This document shows, piece after piece, positions 19,819 through 27,177 of a stretch of DNA of 32,841 bases. The position numbers were made by a program, and so were the translations under genes. The notes beneath the pieces are model-generated. The model saw nothing but the letters and a program-made list of their open reading frames with translations, ran no database searches and was not told the origin of the DNA. How positions within the stretch are numbered: the stretch's first letter is position 1; every line of letters starts with the position of its first letter. Source of the stretch: Bacteroidia bacterium (GTDB lineage: Bacteria; Bacteroidota; Bacteroidia; UKL13-3). Location: positions 1-32,841 of the forward strand of contig JALONP010000027.1 in assembly GCA_025454875.1 (NCBI GenBank), given 5' to 3'.

Positions 19819-21117
19819 ATGAAACAAGTTATTATTCTCTTCACCCTATTATTTGCCGTTTGCACTGCTAGGGTGAGTGCGCAAGTTAGTCCTGCTAGGT
19901 TTGCAGTGGAGTTTAATGGGGGAGTTCCTCTGATGTTGGGATCTATTCCGGCTAGTTTAAGTACATATGGTGGCCTTGGGTTTCGTTACAGCCTAACCAC
20001 TGCCATTTCCTTTCAAGCTTCGGTAAATGTAGGTACGATGTTGGGTAAGCAAAACCAACAAATTTCTGCATTTCCACAACCAGAGACAGTAGCAAATATT
20101 AAATCTTACCGTACTGACTTTTATACTTATTCTCTTAGAGGGCAGCTCAATTTAGATAGGGTATTAGGATTACGTCAATACAATATGTTTAACAGAATTA
20201 ATCCTTATATTATCGTTGGCGCAGGATACACGGCACCTCGTGGAGACGGGATTGTAGCTGAACGCTATTTTGGTACAACAAAAGTTTACAAAGATGGCTT
20301 CAAAGATTTTTATACCGTACAAGGTGGGCTTGCATTTAGGTACTACCTTAACCCAGCATTGGATTTAAATCTGGGCTGTGAATTTAACTATACCCAAACA
20401 TATTATCTCGATGGGGCTTTCCAGGACAAGAAATACGATCATTATTTGTTGAATTATATTGGTATCAATTACAAAATTGGGGCAAGCAGGAAACGTCAGC
20501 ATATTGAGTGGATGAATATCCGCTTTATTGAGAGAAAACCTCGTAAACCTCGTCCTGATAACGAAACAGAGCCGCAGCCTGATCCTATTTTGGCTCAGCA
20601 AGAACGAGAAAGAGATTCTGTTAATACTGCTAAGGCCAATGCAGTACGAGATAGTATTTCGGCTGCTCAAACTAAAGAAGCCAAGGATAGTGTTATGGCA
20701 ACTACGCCCGATGATTCAGCTACAGCGGCTGCCGATACTGCTAAGCGTGACGTGAAAACGGTGAAAGACCAAGCAACTTTAACAGGTGGCAAACCAGTAG
20801 GAGAGCCTAAGAGAACTCCACCAAAAGCAACAGCTGCAACTGGAGTTGCATTAGCGTCTAATGGTATCACTGAAACACCATTTAAATATAACGTAGTTGT
20901 AGGCGCATACCAAAAACCAAAGTATGCATTTATTTTCAGAGACCAAATGCGTAAAAAAGGATACGATCAAGCATCTGTTTACCGCACAGGAGCAAACTCA
21001 CGCATGCTAAGGGTTGTTATTATCAGCACGGATAACAAGCAAGAGGCACTCAAAGCCTTGAGGAAGGCTAGGAAAGAAATTGATCCAACTGCTTGGATGC
21101 AGGTTGTTAATCCATAA
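19819..21117 (+). CDS. Outer-membrane beta-barrel protein with C-terminal SPOR domain
   Basis: A 432-aa protein. Signal peptide 1-22 (MKQVIILFTLLFAVCTARVSAQ). Residues ~24-222 alternate hydrophobic/polar strands with Gly/Tyr/Phe-rich turns (GGLGFRYSLTTAISFQASVN, PYIIVGAGYTAPRG, YTVQGGLAFRYYLNPALDLNLG), which fits an 8-stranded outer-membrane barrel. Residues ~237-350 form a charged Ala/Asp/Lys/Pro-rich linker (DSVNTAKANAVRDSISAAQTKEAKDSV). Residues ~355-430 (YNVVVGAYQKPKYAFIFRDQ ... SRMLRVVIISTDNKQEALKAL) match the SPOR fold, which binds glycans stripped of stem peptides. The likely role is tethering the outer membrane to peptidoglycan, with SPOR replacing the usual OmpA-type anchor. A perfect hairpin terminator follows. 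Confidence 0.85.
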   Translation: MKQVIILFTLLFAVCTARVSAQVSPARFAVEFNGGVPLMLGSIPASLSTYGGLGFRYSLTTAISFQASVNVGTMLGKQNQQISAFPQPETVANIKSYRTDFYTYSLRGQLNLDRVLGLRQYNMFNRINPYIIVGAGYTAPRGDGIVAERYFGTTKVYKDGFKDFYTVQGGLAFRYYLNPALDLNLGCEFNYTQTYYLDGAFQDKKYDHYLLNYIGINYKIGASRKRQHIEWMNIRFIERKPRKPRPDNETEPQPDPILAQQERERDSVNTAKANAVRDSISAAQTKEAKDSVMATTPDDSATAAADTAKRDVKTVKDQATLTGGKPVGEPKRTPPKATAATGVALASNGITETPFKYNVVVGAYQKPKYAFIFRDQMRKKGYDQASVYRTGANSRMLRVVIISTDNKQEALKALRKARKEIDPTAWMQVVNP

Positions 21118-21124
21118 AAGTTTT

Positions 21125-21157
21125 AATCCCCGTTGCAATGCAACGGGGATTTTTTTT
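21125..21157 (+). terminator. Rho-independent terminator after the barrel-SPOR gene
   Basis: AATCCCCGTTGC (21125-21136) pairs perfectly with GCAACGGGGATT (21140-21151) around a 3-nt loop, followed by seven T. Confidence 0.95.
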
Positions 21158-21362
21158 ACCCAACTTTATGGCTCTATTGCGAATTCTTGGTATCCAAACA
21201 AACCAATTTGTTGTACTTGTACCGTATGAAAAGGTATTTTAACCAATACCCATAACGAAGATTAATAAACATGAATGAGTAGAGCGCTACCGAACCGCCA
21301 GCGGTTTTTGTTAAAAAAATGTGAACTTGGGAAACAATTGCCGTTGTACTTTGCAGGCATCA

Positions 21363-23963
21363 ATGAGCAAGAAGGAACCAGCCGAAACCCCGCTGATGAA
21401 GCAATACAACCAGATAAAGACGAAGTATCCAGGTGCGATTTTGCTTTTTAGGGTTGGTGATTTTTATGAAACTTTTGGGGAAGATGCAATAAAGGCTGCT
21501 CAAATTTTGGGTATAGTGTTAACCAAAAGGGCAAATGGTTCCGCATCACATATCGAATTGGCTGGGTTTCCGCATCATGCTTTGGATACCTATTTACCTA
21601 AGCTGGTAAGGGCAGGCCAACGTGTTGCAATTTGCGATCAACTCGAAGATCCGAAACTCACTAAAACGATTGTTAAAAGAGGTGTTACTGAGCTAATTAC
21701 TCCAGGTGTATCTTACAATGATAAAATTCTAGATCACAAGCGATCAAATTATTTGGCAGCCATCTATTTCGACCAACAAGTTGGAGTAGCGTTTTTAGAT
21801 ATTTCAACTGGAGAGTTTATGGTAGCAGAAGGGGATGCTGACTATATTGATAAGCTCGTTCAAGGGTTTAAGCCCGCAGAAATTATTGTGAGCAAACCGC
21901 AGTATAAAACGTTTCAGAATGTATTTAATGATCGGTTTTATACCTACCAGCTTGATGAATGGGCTTTTCAATATGATTTTGCACGTGAGAAGTTAATTCG
22001 ACATTTTACTACAGCTAACCTGAAGGGTTATGGTATTGAACACATGCAATCAGCTGTTATTGCTGCAGGTGTTTGTTTGCATTATTTATCCGAAACACAC
22101 CATAACCATGTGCAGCACATTCAATCGGTATCGCGCATAGATGAACAGCAATATGTTTGGCTTGATCGTTTCACAGTGCGGAACTTGGAGCTGTTATTTC
22201 CATCCAATGAAGGTGGTGTATCATTGTTGGATGTGTTGGATAAAACCACAACTCCCATGGGTTCCCGCATGCTTCGAAAGTGGTTGGTTCTGCCATTAAA
22301 AGATGAGGTGGCGATTGCTGATAGGCAGCAAGTAGTGGCTTACGCTTGCCAGAATGAAGTTGCTAGGCATACTGTTATTGAACAATTAAAAGGTATTGGT
22401 GATTTAGAAAGGTTGATATCCAAAGTGGCTATGGGGCGCGTAAATCCTCGGGAGTTGCAACAATTAAACAGAGCGCTTAAGCATATTCAGCCGATACAAA
22501 AAGTGCTGCTGCAAAGTCAGAATGAAAAATTGGTGACCATTGCCAACCAACTCCATGATTGCACATGGGTGATGGATAAAATTGATGCAGAATTGCATCC
22601 AGATCCTCCGATTGCGGCCAATAAGGGACAAGTAATTCAGCAAGGAGTGCATCTTGAGCTTGATCAGCTCCGTGAAATTGCTTTTTCAGGCAAAGATTAC
22701 TTGTTAAATATACAAACACAAGAACAGCAACGTACCGGGATTTCATCCCTAAAAGTAGCTTATAACAACGTATTCGGTTATTATTTAGAAGTTACAAATG
22801 CGCATAAAGACAAAGTTCCCCCGGAATGGGTTCGAAAGCAAACCCTAACCAATGCCGAACGCTATATTACCGAAGAACTCAAGCAGTATGAAGAGAAGAT
22901 TTTAGGTGCGGAAGAAAAAATAACAGCCATTGAGGAACGTTTGTATACAGAGTTGGTAACTGCAATTGCTGCATACGTAAGCCAAATACAACAAAATGCG
23001 AGCATCATTGCCCGTATTGATTGTTTGTTTGCATTTGGGGGCATTGCCGAAAAATACAATTATATCCAACCTATATTAAATCAAGGGAAGGGTATTGATT
23101 TAACTGGTGCTCGTCACCCTGTTATCGAGCGGCAGTTGCCAACAGGTGTTCCTTACATCGCAAATGATCTGGTGTTGAATCCCGAAGGACAACAAGTTAT
23201 TATTTTAACGGGTCCCAATATGTCGGGTAAATCTGCCTTACTTAGGCAAACGGCTTTAATCGTGATTATGGCACAGATGGGAAGTTTTGTGCCATGTACT
23301 TCTGCCAATATTGGAATCGTTGATAAAATATTTACGAGGGTAGGAGCAAGCGATAACCTATCTGCTGGCGAATCTACTTTTATGGTTGAGATGACCGAAA
23401 CTGCAAGTATTTTAAATAATATTTCTGAACGAAGCCTCATCTTACTCGATGAAATTGGGCGTGGTACAAGCACCTATGATGGCGTTTCGATTGCTTGGTC
23501 AATTGCTTCCTTTCTAAGCAATCATCCGTACAAGCCTAAAACGTTGTTTGCAACTCATTACCACGAATTGAATGATTTGGAGCAAACCCACGAAGGGATC
23601 CGCAATTACCACATTGAAATTCAAGAAAGTGGGCAACAAATTGTGTTTTTACGCAAATTAAAGCCCGGAGGAAGTGAACACAGTTTCGGAATTCACGTGG
23701 CAAAAATGGCTGGTATGCCACAAATTGTGGTACGTAAGGCCCAACAAATGTTGGCTAGATTGGAGGCACAACGTGAAGATTTGGGAGGAGATAAGTTAGC
23801 AAAAACCACAGACTCGAATTCCATGCAGTTATCCATGTTTCAGTTAAATGACCCATTATTGGAACAATTGCGCGATGAGTTGTTAAACATTGATGTTAAT
23901 ACGTTGTCGCCTATTGAAGCCTTGATGAAACTCAATGAACTGAAAAAGGTGCTGAAAAAATAA
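21363..23963 (+). CDS. mutS: DNA mismatch repair protein MutS
   Basis: An 866-aa MutS1 that recognises base mismatches and small loops and recruits MutL. The mismatch-recognition motif Phe-x-Glu is in FRVGDFYETFGEDA (~31-44). Core and clamp domains follow. The C-terminal ATPase has Walker A GPNMSGKSALLRQ, the conserved TRVGASDNLSAGESTFMVEM, Walker B LILLDEIGRGTSTYDG and the FATHYHEL switch. The C-terminal dimerisation tail is present (PIEALMKLNELKKVL). ATG 21363 gives the usual short N-terminus (MSKKEPAETPLMKQY); an in-frame GTG at 21321 would add 14 unrelated residues. A TACTTTGC element (21350-21357) just before the ATG suggests transcription starts at or next to the start codon, but the -33 box is weak. 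Confidence 0.96.
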   Translation: MSKKEPAETPLMKQYNQIKTKYPGAILLFRVGDFYETFGEDAIKAAQILGIVLTKRANGSASHIELAGFPHHALDTYLPKLVRAGQRVAICDQLEDPKLTKTIVKRGVTELITPGVSYNDKILDHKRSNYLAAIYFDQQVGVAFLDISTGEFMVAEGDADYIDKLVQGFKPAEIIVSKPQYKTFQNVFNDRFYTYQLDEWAFQYDFAREKLIRHFTTANLKGYGIEHMQSAVIAAGVCLHYLSETHHNHVQHIQSVSRIDEQQYVWLDRFTVRNLELLFPSNEGGVSLLDVLDKTTTPMGSRMLRKWLVLPLKDEVAIADRQQVVAYACQNEVARHTVIEQLKGIGDLERLISKVAMGRVNPRELQQLNRALKHIQPIQKVLLQSQNEKLVTIANQLHDCTWVMDKIDAELHPDPPIAANKGQVIQQGVHLELDQLREIAFSGKDYLLNIQTQEQQRTGISSLKVAYNNVFGYYLEVTNAHKDKVPPEWVRKQTLTNAERYITEELKQYEEKILGAEEKITAIEERLYTELVTAIAAYVSQIQQNASIIARIDCLFAFGGIAEKYNYIQPILNQGKGIDLTGARHPVIERQLPTGVPYIANDLVLNPEGQQVIILTGPNMSGKSALLRQTALIVIMAQMGSFVPCTSANIGIVDKIFTRVGASDNLSAGESTFMVEMTETASILNNISERSLILLDEIGRGTSTYDGVSIAWSIASFLSNHPYKPKTLFATHYHELNDLEQTHEGIRNYHIEIQESGQQIVFLRKLKPGGSEHSFGIHVAKMAGMPQIVVRKAQQMLARLEAQREDLGGDKLAKTTDSNSMQLSMFQLNDPLLEQLRDELLNIDVNTLSPIEALMKLNELKKVLKK

Positions 23964-24015
23964 TCGCCCGAAAATCAGCAATATTTATAAAATGTATAAA
24001 GTTTTTAAACCATCG

Positions 24016-24046
24016 TTTGCATGCAACAAGTAAAATAGTATATTTG
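24016..24046 (+). promoter_or_regulatory. Promoter of tRNA-Gly
   Basis: TTTG (24016-24019), exactly 19 nt, then TATATTTG (24039-24046): a perfect match to the Bacteroidota -33/-7 consensus. The tRNA begins 20 nt further on. Confidence 0.82.
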
Positions 24047-24065
24047 CATCCCGTTCATTAAAAAT

Positions 24066-24141
24066 GCGAAAGTAGCTCAGTTGGTAGAGCGCAACCTTGC
24101 CAAGGTTGAGGTCGCGAGTTCGAACCTCGTCTTTCGCTCCA
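24066..24141 (+). tRNA. tRNA-Gly (anticodon GCC)
   Basis: Complete cloverleaf of 76 nt. The acceptor stem GCGAAAG/CTTTCGC is perfect, with a D arm (TAGCTCAGTTGGTAGAGC). The anticodon stem CAACC/GGTTG has loop TTGCCAA, giving anticodon GCC. The T arm has GTTCGAA. CCA is encoded at 24139-24141. Confidence 0.97.
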
Positions 24142-24145
24142 AGTT

Positions 24146-24213
24146 AAGGTCATTGGTCACTGGTCATTTGTTTTACAACAAGGGTAAATGACCATCAACT
24201 AATGACCTTTTTA
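24146..24213 (+). terminator. Long two-part hairpin terminator after tRNA-Gly
   Basis: AAGGTCATT (24146-24154) pairs with AATGACCTT (24201-24209). Inside it TGGTCATTT pairs with AAATGACCA. A short T run follows. The stem-within-stem shape suggests an efficient terminator insulating tRNA-Gly from the repeats and tRNA-Leu downstream. Confidence 0.75.
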
Positions 24214-24259
24214 TTTGATTGGTTTTTCACAAAATACATTGTTGTTTTTGATTGCCAGC

Positions 24260-24411
24260 GTTCTTTAATATGATGCCCGGGTGGTGGAATTGTTCCGAAA
24301 AACCAAGCAGCTTGCGCTGTAGTTTTTCGTGAATCCGCGAAGCAGAGCGAAATCGAAGATTTCGATTGCTTCGGGAGTAGACAAACGAATGTACTTCACT
24401 GCCTGGATTTT
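24260..24411 (+). repeat. 152-bp tandem unit 1 carrying a tRNA-Leu 5' fragment
   Basis: Starts with GTTCTTTAATAT and then the first 18 nt of tRNA-Leu (GCCCGGGTGGTGGAATTG at 24275-24292). Two strong hairpins follow. Hairpin 1 (24293-24333) has stem CGAAAAAC/GTTTTTCG extended by TTC/GAA past a one-base bulge, with inner CAGC/GCTG. Hairpin 2 (24334-24376) has AATCGAA-GAT-TTCGATT inside CGAAGC/GCTTCG. No coding content is credible, and 152 is not a multiple of three. Confidence 0.9.
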
Positions 24412-24563
24412 GTTCTTTAATATGATGCCCGGGTGGTGGAATTGTTCCGAAAAACCAAGCAGCTTGCGCTGTAGTTTTTCGAGAATCCGCGAAGCAGAGC
24501 GAAATCGAAGATTTCGATTGCTTCGGGAGTAGACACACAAATGTACTTCACTGCCTGGATTTT
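24412..24563 (+). repeat. 152-bp tandem unit 2 carrying a tRNA-Leu 5' fragment
   Basis: Differs from unit 1 at three positions only (about 98% identity): one in the unpaired bulge of hairpin 1 and two in the spacer after hairpin 2. Both hairpin stems are preserved. It again contains the first 18 nt of tRNA-Leu, at 24427-24444. Confidence 0.9.
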
Positions 24564-24596
24564 GTTCTTTAATATGATGCCCGGGTGGTGGAATTG
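24564..24596 (+). repeat. Partial third unit merging into the real tRNA-Leu
   Basis: The 33 nt starting GTTCTTTAATAT are identical to the start of units 1 and 2. From 24597 the sequence continues as an intact tRNA-Leu instead of the hairpin segment. Confidence 0.9.
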
Positions 24597-24663
24597 GTAG
24601 ACACGCAGGACTTAAAATCCTGTGTCCTTTAAAGACGTGCGGGTTCAAGTCCCGCCCCGGGTA
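24579..24663 (+). tRNA. tRNA-Leu (anticodon TAA)
   Basis: An 85-nt class II tRNA. The acceptor stem GCCCGGG/CCCGGGT has a terminal G-T wobble, with a D arm (GTGGAATTGGTAGACACG). The anticodon stem CAGGA/TCCTG has loop CTTAAAA, giving anticodon TAA. The variable arm is TGTCCTTTAAAGACG and the T arm GCGGG-TTCAAGT-CCCGC. The next three bases are CTA rather than CCA, so CCA must be added post-transcriptionally or was altered when DNA integrated at the 3' end. A tyrosine recombinase gene follows, making the 3' half the presumed att core. Confidence 0.95.
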
Positions 24664-24721
24664 CTAAATCAAGGTTCTGATTTTCAGAACCTTACAAACA
24701 GAAAAAAAAGCGGAAAAGGGC

Positions 24722-24742
24722 TATCGTCAGCCTTATCGTCAG
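24722..24742 (+). repeat. Two TATCGTCAG direct repeats, 12-bp period
   Basis: TATCGTCAG occurs at 24722-24730 and 24734-24742, between the tRNA-Leu 3' end and the recombinase start. Position and spacing fit arm-type or accessory binding sites of a tyrosine recombinase, but this is inference. They also lie within the open frame upstream of the chosen start. Confidence 0.45.
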
Positions 24743-24744
24743 TT

Positions 24745-25983
24745 GTGAAAACTCCTATTTATCCGTTCAAACCTGCAACCCTTGTCATTCCTGCTCCTTC
24801 CAGTAAAAACCAAAGCTGGTTAATCAAATTCTACGTTTGGCATGTCGGGAAACAAAAACTCGAAATGCAACGCGATTATGAATGCAACTATATTAAGGAT
24901 ATAGAGCAACGAAAAAAGTGGTGTAAACAGCGAATAAAGGAGATAAATGTATTATTAAGTACCGGGGTTTATATTGATGATTCTTCTGAAGGATTTCAAG
25001 CAACAACACCAGTCCAAAACTCCTTACCTCAAAATCCAATTCAGCAACCCACTTACAACCATATTGAACATGGAATGTCGGTTCCAACAATTATTGAAGG
25101 TATTGACCTTACCTTAAAGGAAAAGAGGGGGCTGAAACACTTTAGGGACTATAACCAAAAGCTGAACAAATTTAAGGATTGGATATATGAATTTGGTCTA
25201 CAAGGACACAGTTTAACCAGTTTCTCACATAAGTACATTAAGCAGTTTATTGAAAGCTTAAAACAGGATGGTTTGCAAACAAGAACCATTAATAACTACA
25301 TCAACACTATCGGTTTAGTTTTTAATACCTATAATGAACAAGAGGATAATGAGAATACAGTAAAGAATCCGATTGAAAAGATAAAAAAGGACAAGAACCC
25401 CAAAGGAAAGAATATTGCTTTTGTTCAGGAACAACAAAAGAAAATTCTCGAGTTTATAGCCCAATCAAATTTCCCGCATTACGAACTGATTAGCATAACC
25501 ATGTTTTATACGCTTGCCCGAACCAAAGAACTATCATATTTGCAACCTTGGATGATAGGAGCTAAACAACATGACCAAATCCATTTCCCGGCTGAAATAT
25601 GTAAGAATGGAATTGAAAAGAATGTTACAATTACAGATGAACTGGAGGAAATTTTTACCAAATACCGTATTCGTGAACTTCCCAAAAATTGGTATGTATT
25701 TGGCAAAGGACTAAAACCGGGTTCTGAACATTACAACGAAAAATTTATTGGTACTCGCTATCGAGAAAATGTACTTGACAAATTGGATTTCTCAATGGAC
25801 TATACCCTTTATAGCTGGAAGCACACAGGAGTATGTATGTATTACTTGAATGGAGTATCTGTTGCGCTACTCATGATGCAAGCAGGTTGGGAAGACCCCC
25901 ATACATTTAAGAAATATTTAAAAAGCCTTGGTCTTTTTGATAACACTGAAATAAAGGCCAAAAGCCCTAAACTTCCGATGTAA
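24745..25983 (+). CDS. Tyrosine recombinase/integrase of a tRNA-Leu-targeting element
   Basis: About 412 aa from GTG 24745; the frame is open back into the tRNA, but those residues only translate the tRNA and att DNA. The N-terminal arm-binding domain (~1-75) has SWLIKFYVWHVGKQKLEMQR and the ERxKWCKQRIKEINVLLSTG helix. The SAM-like core-binding domain is at ~135-230. The catalytic domain has Arg in FYTLARTKELSYL, then KNGIEKNVTIT, then LYSWKHTGVCMYYLNGVS, AGWEDPHTFKKYLKSLG with the presumptive nucleophile Tyr. Compared with the canonical H-x-x-R-H...H, this protein has Tyr-Ser-Trp-Lys-His and Trp, so Arg II is Lys. It sits right after tRNA-Leu, the usual site for an integrated element. A strong hairpin terminator follows. 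Confidence 0.88.
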   Translation: MKTPIYPFKPATLVIPAPSSKNQSWLIKFYVWHVGKQKLEMQRDYECNYIKDIEQRKKWCKQRIKEINVLLSTGVYIDDSSEGFQATTPVQNSLPQNPIQQPTYNHIEHGMSVPTIIEGIDLTLKEKRGLKHFRDYNQKLNKFKDWIYEFGLQGHSLTSFSHKYIKQFIESLKQDGLQTRTINNYINTIGLVFNTYNEQEDNENTVKNPIEKIKKDKNPKGKNIAFVQEQQKKILEFIAQSNFPHYELISITMFYTLARTKELSYLQPWMIGAKQHDQIHFPAEICKNGIEKNVTITDELEEIFTKYRIRELPKNWYVFGKGLKPGSEHYNEKFIGTRYRENVLDKLDFSMDYTLYSWKHTGVCMYYLNGVSVALLMMQAGWEDPHTFKKYLKSLGLFDNTEIKAKSPKLPM

Positions 25984-25986
25984 GAG

Positions 25987-26015
25987 AAAAGCCCCACATT
26001 TTTGTGGGGCTTTTT
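25987..26015. terminator. Bidirectional terminator between recombinase and mini-ORF
   Basis: AAAAGCCCCACA (25987-25998) pairs perfectly with TGTGGGGCTTTT (26003-26014) around a 4-nt loop. T runs occur on both strands, so it can serve the plus-strand recombinase and the converging 46-aa gene, whose stop lies inside it. Confidence 0.93.
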
Positions 26016-26154
26016 AACGTTTCGATTTTGGAGGAGTTGGGCTAATCTTGCTACTTGAAGGTTTTGGATTAGCTGGAGGATTGTTTCCCCTGTTTCCTCC
26101 GGAAGGTTTTCCTGTTGTACTTGGTGCATTAGCAGGTCTTGATGATTTAGCCAT
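26014..26154 (-). CDS. 46-aa Pro/Ser/Lys-rich hypothetical protein
   Basis: A clean small frame from ATG 26154: MAKSSRPANAPSTTGKPSGG, then NRGNNPPANPKPSSSK and ending PTPPKSKR before TAA. It is strongly basic (nine Lys/Arg, no acidic residue) and Pro/Ser/Asn-rich, so intrinsically disordered. There is no signal peptide or domain. The stop codon lies in the bidirectional terminator shared with the recombinase, which supports it being a real transcription unit. Function is unknown; a nucleic-acid-binding accessory peptide would fit the charge, but that is speculation. Confidence 0.6.
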   Translation of the reverse strand: MAKSSRPANAPSTTGKPSGGNRGNNPPANPKPSSSKISPTPPKSKR

Positions 26155-26300
26155 AAGTATTAGTTTTAGTTATTGCAATTTAAAAAAAAAAGTAGGATTC
26201 GCACAGATACTCGAAATTCGACCAAGAGTAGAACTGAGATAATAAATATTCTCTTATTCATGAGAGCATTTCATTAATTTTAGTATAGTTTAAAATAACC

Positions 26301-27167
26301 TCATGGGTTAATTTTTTTACCCTTATCAAAGATTTCTGTTTTCAAGATACGCTCATTTAAGTCATAGTGAATAACTTCTCCATTGTAAGGCTTATATTCA
26401 AAAGAGAATGGATTAAAAGCAATTAATTCAAAGCTATCGGCATTAGGTTTAAAATATGAATAATACCCGTTTGCCTGTAATCGAACTTTATCTGAGCCTG
26501 AATGATATTCAATATATCTAAAAAAGCCATTTTGATAAATAATTACCCTTTGTGTTACAACATTATTAGTGTCGTAGTTAGTTATTTCAGAGGAATCCGA
26601 ATTTATTCTCTTTCCAATAAGTGCAACTGATGTAGTTCCTTCAAAGTATCTTGTATAGTTTGTCAAGGTATCATTGTAATAGAATGCGACTGAGCCAATA
26701 CTTTTGGTTGGGTATATCAGTCCCCATTTGATAAAAAGTCCATGTCTTTTCCCCTCAAAAAAATTACCAAGTTCAAAGGTAGAACCAAGATTTGTGTAGC
26801 TTTCATATCTTCCATGTAAAACTCCATTTTTATAGGTATAAACTGACTTAGGGTTCTCTCCTAAAGCATAATACTTGAATATGCCATCTCTAGCACCATT
26901 TTTGAACTGCCCAATAGCATATAACTTCTTTTTCTTTCTTACAATTTCATACATAGTCCAAGAACCATCAGATAAACTATCTGCAAAATCATAATACAAG
27001 CCGTGGTAATACTTTAATTCATTAGTTCCGTTGTTTAGGCTATCAGTAATGTTTCTACCAACAACTCTAACATACAATGAATCTTTTGTTAATATTTCAT
27101 GCCGTTGTGCATTTGCAGTATCAAGAATGAAGTACATTATAACAATGAATATGCAGCGTTTTTTCAT
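26301..27167 (-). CDS. Secreted MORN-repeat-like protein, possible immunity partner
   Basis: A 288-aa protein with signal peptide MKKRCIFIVIMYFILDTANAQ. The body contains MORN-like beta-hairpin units of the pattern YxxG.xxGxxxxY: DGSWTMYEIV, GQFKNGARDGIFKYY, YKNGVLHGRYESY, GNFFEGKRHGLFIKW, and later NGEVIHYDLNERILKTEIFDKG. The family resembles the MORN/YwqK-type proteins widespread in Bacteroidota, some annotated as toxin-antitoxin components. It is the last gene of a minus-strand operon, starting 10 nt after the stop of the RHS-core lipoprotein. That is the usual place for an immunity protein, but secretion and a scaffold role are equally possible; no direct evidence of function. Confidence 0.7.
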   Translation of the reverse strand: MKKRCIFIVIMYFILDTANAQRHEILTKDSLYVRVVGRNITDSLNNGTNELKYYHGLYYDFADSLSDGSWTMYEIVRKKKKLYAIGQFKNGARDGIFKYYALGENPKSVYTYKNGVLHGRYESYTNLGSTFELGNFFEGKRHGLFIKWGLIYPTKSIGSVAFYYNDTLTNYTRYFEGTTSVALIGKRINSDSSEITNYDTNNVVTQRVIIYQNGFFRYIEYHSGSDKVRLQANGYYSYFKPNADSFELIAFNPFSFEYKPYNGEVIHYDLNERILKTEIFDKGKKINP

Positions 27168-27177
27168 AGTTAACTAT

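Noticed and set aside
21174-21272. 32-aa minus-strand frame between the barrel-SPOR gene and mutS, and a weak AACCG/CGGTT hairpin at 21293-21307
   Set aside because: The frame is aromatic and basic but short, has no promoter or ribosome-binding site, and the hairpin is only 5 bp. It could be a small RNA or peptide but I cannot support either.
24260-24596. CRISPR-like array
   Set aside because: Units are 152 bp and nearly identical along their whole length, with no short repeat/unique spacer alternation and no cas genes.
24227-24648. Two overlapping minus-strand open frames of 103 and 127 aa across the tandem repeats
   Set aside because: They translate the 152-bp units and the reverse complement of tRNA-Leu. 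The unit length is not divisible by three and the frames share no family pattern, so they are artefacts of the repeat.
24622-24744. Longer start for the recombinase inside tRNA-Leu
   Set aside because: These codons are the tRNA variable arm, T arm and att spacer. The arm-binding domain begins after GTG 24745.
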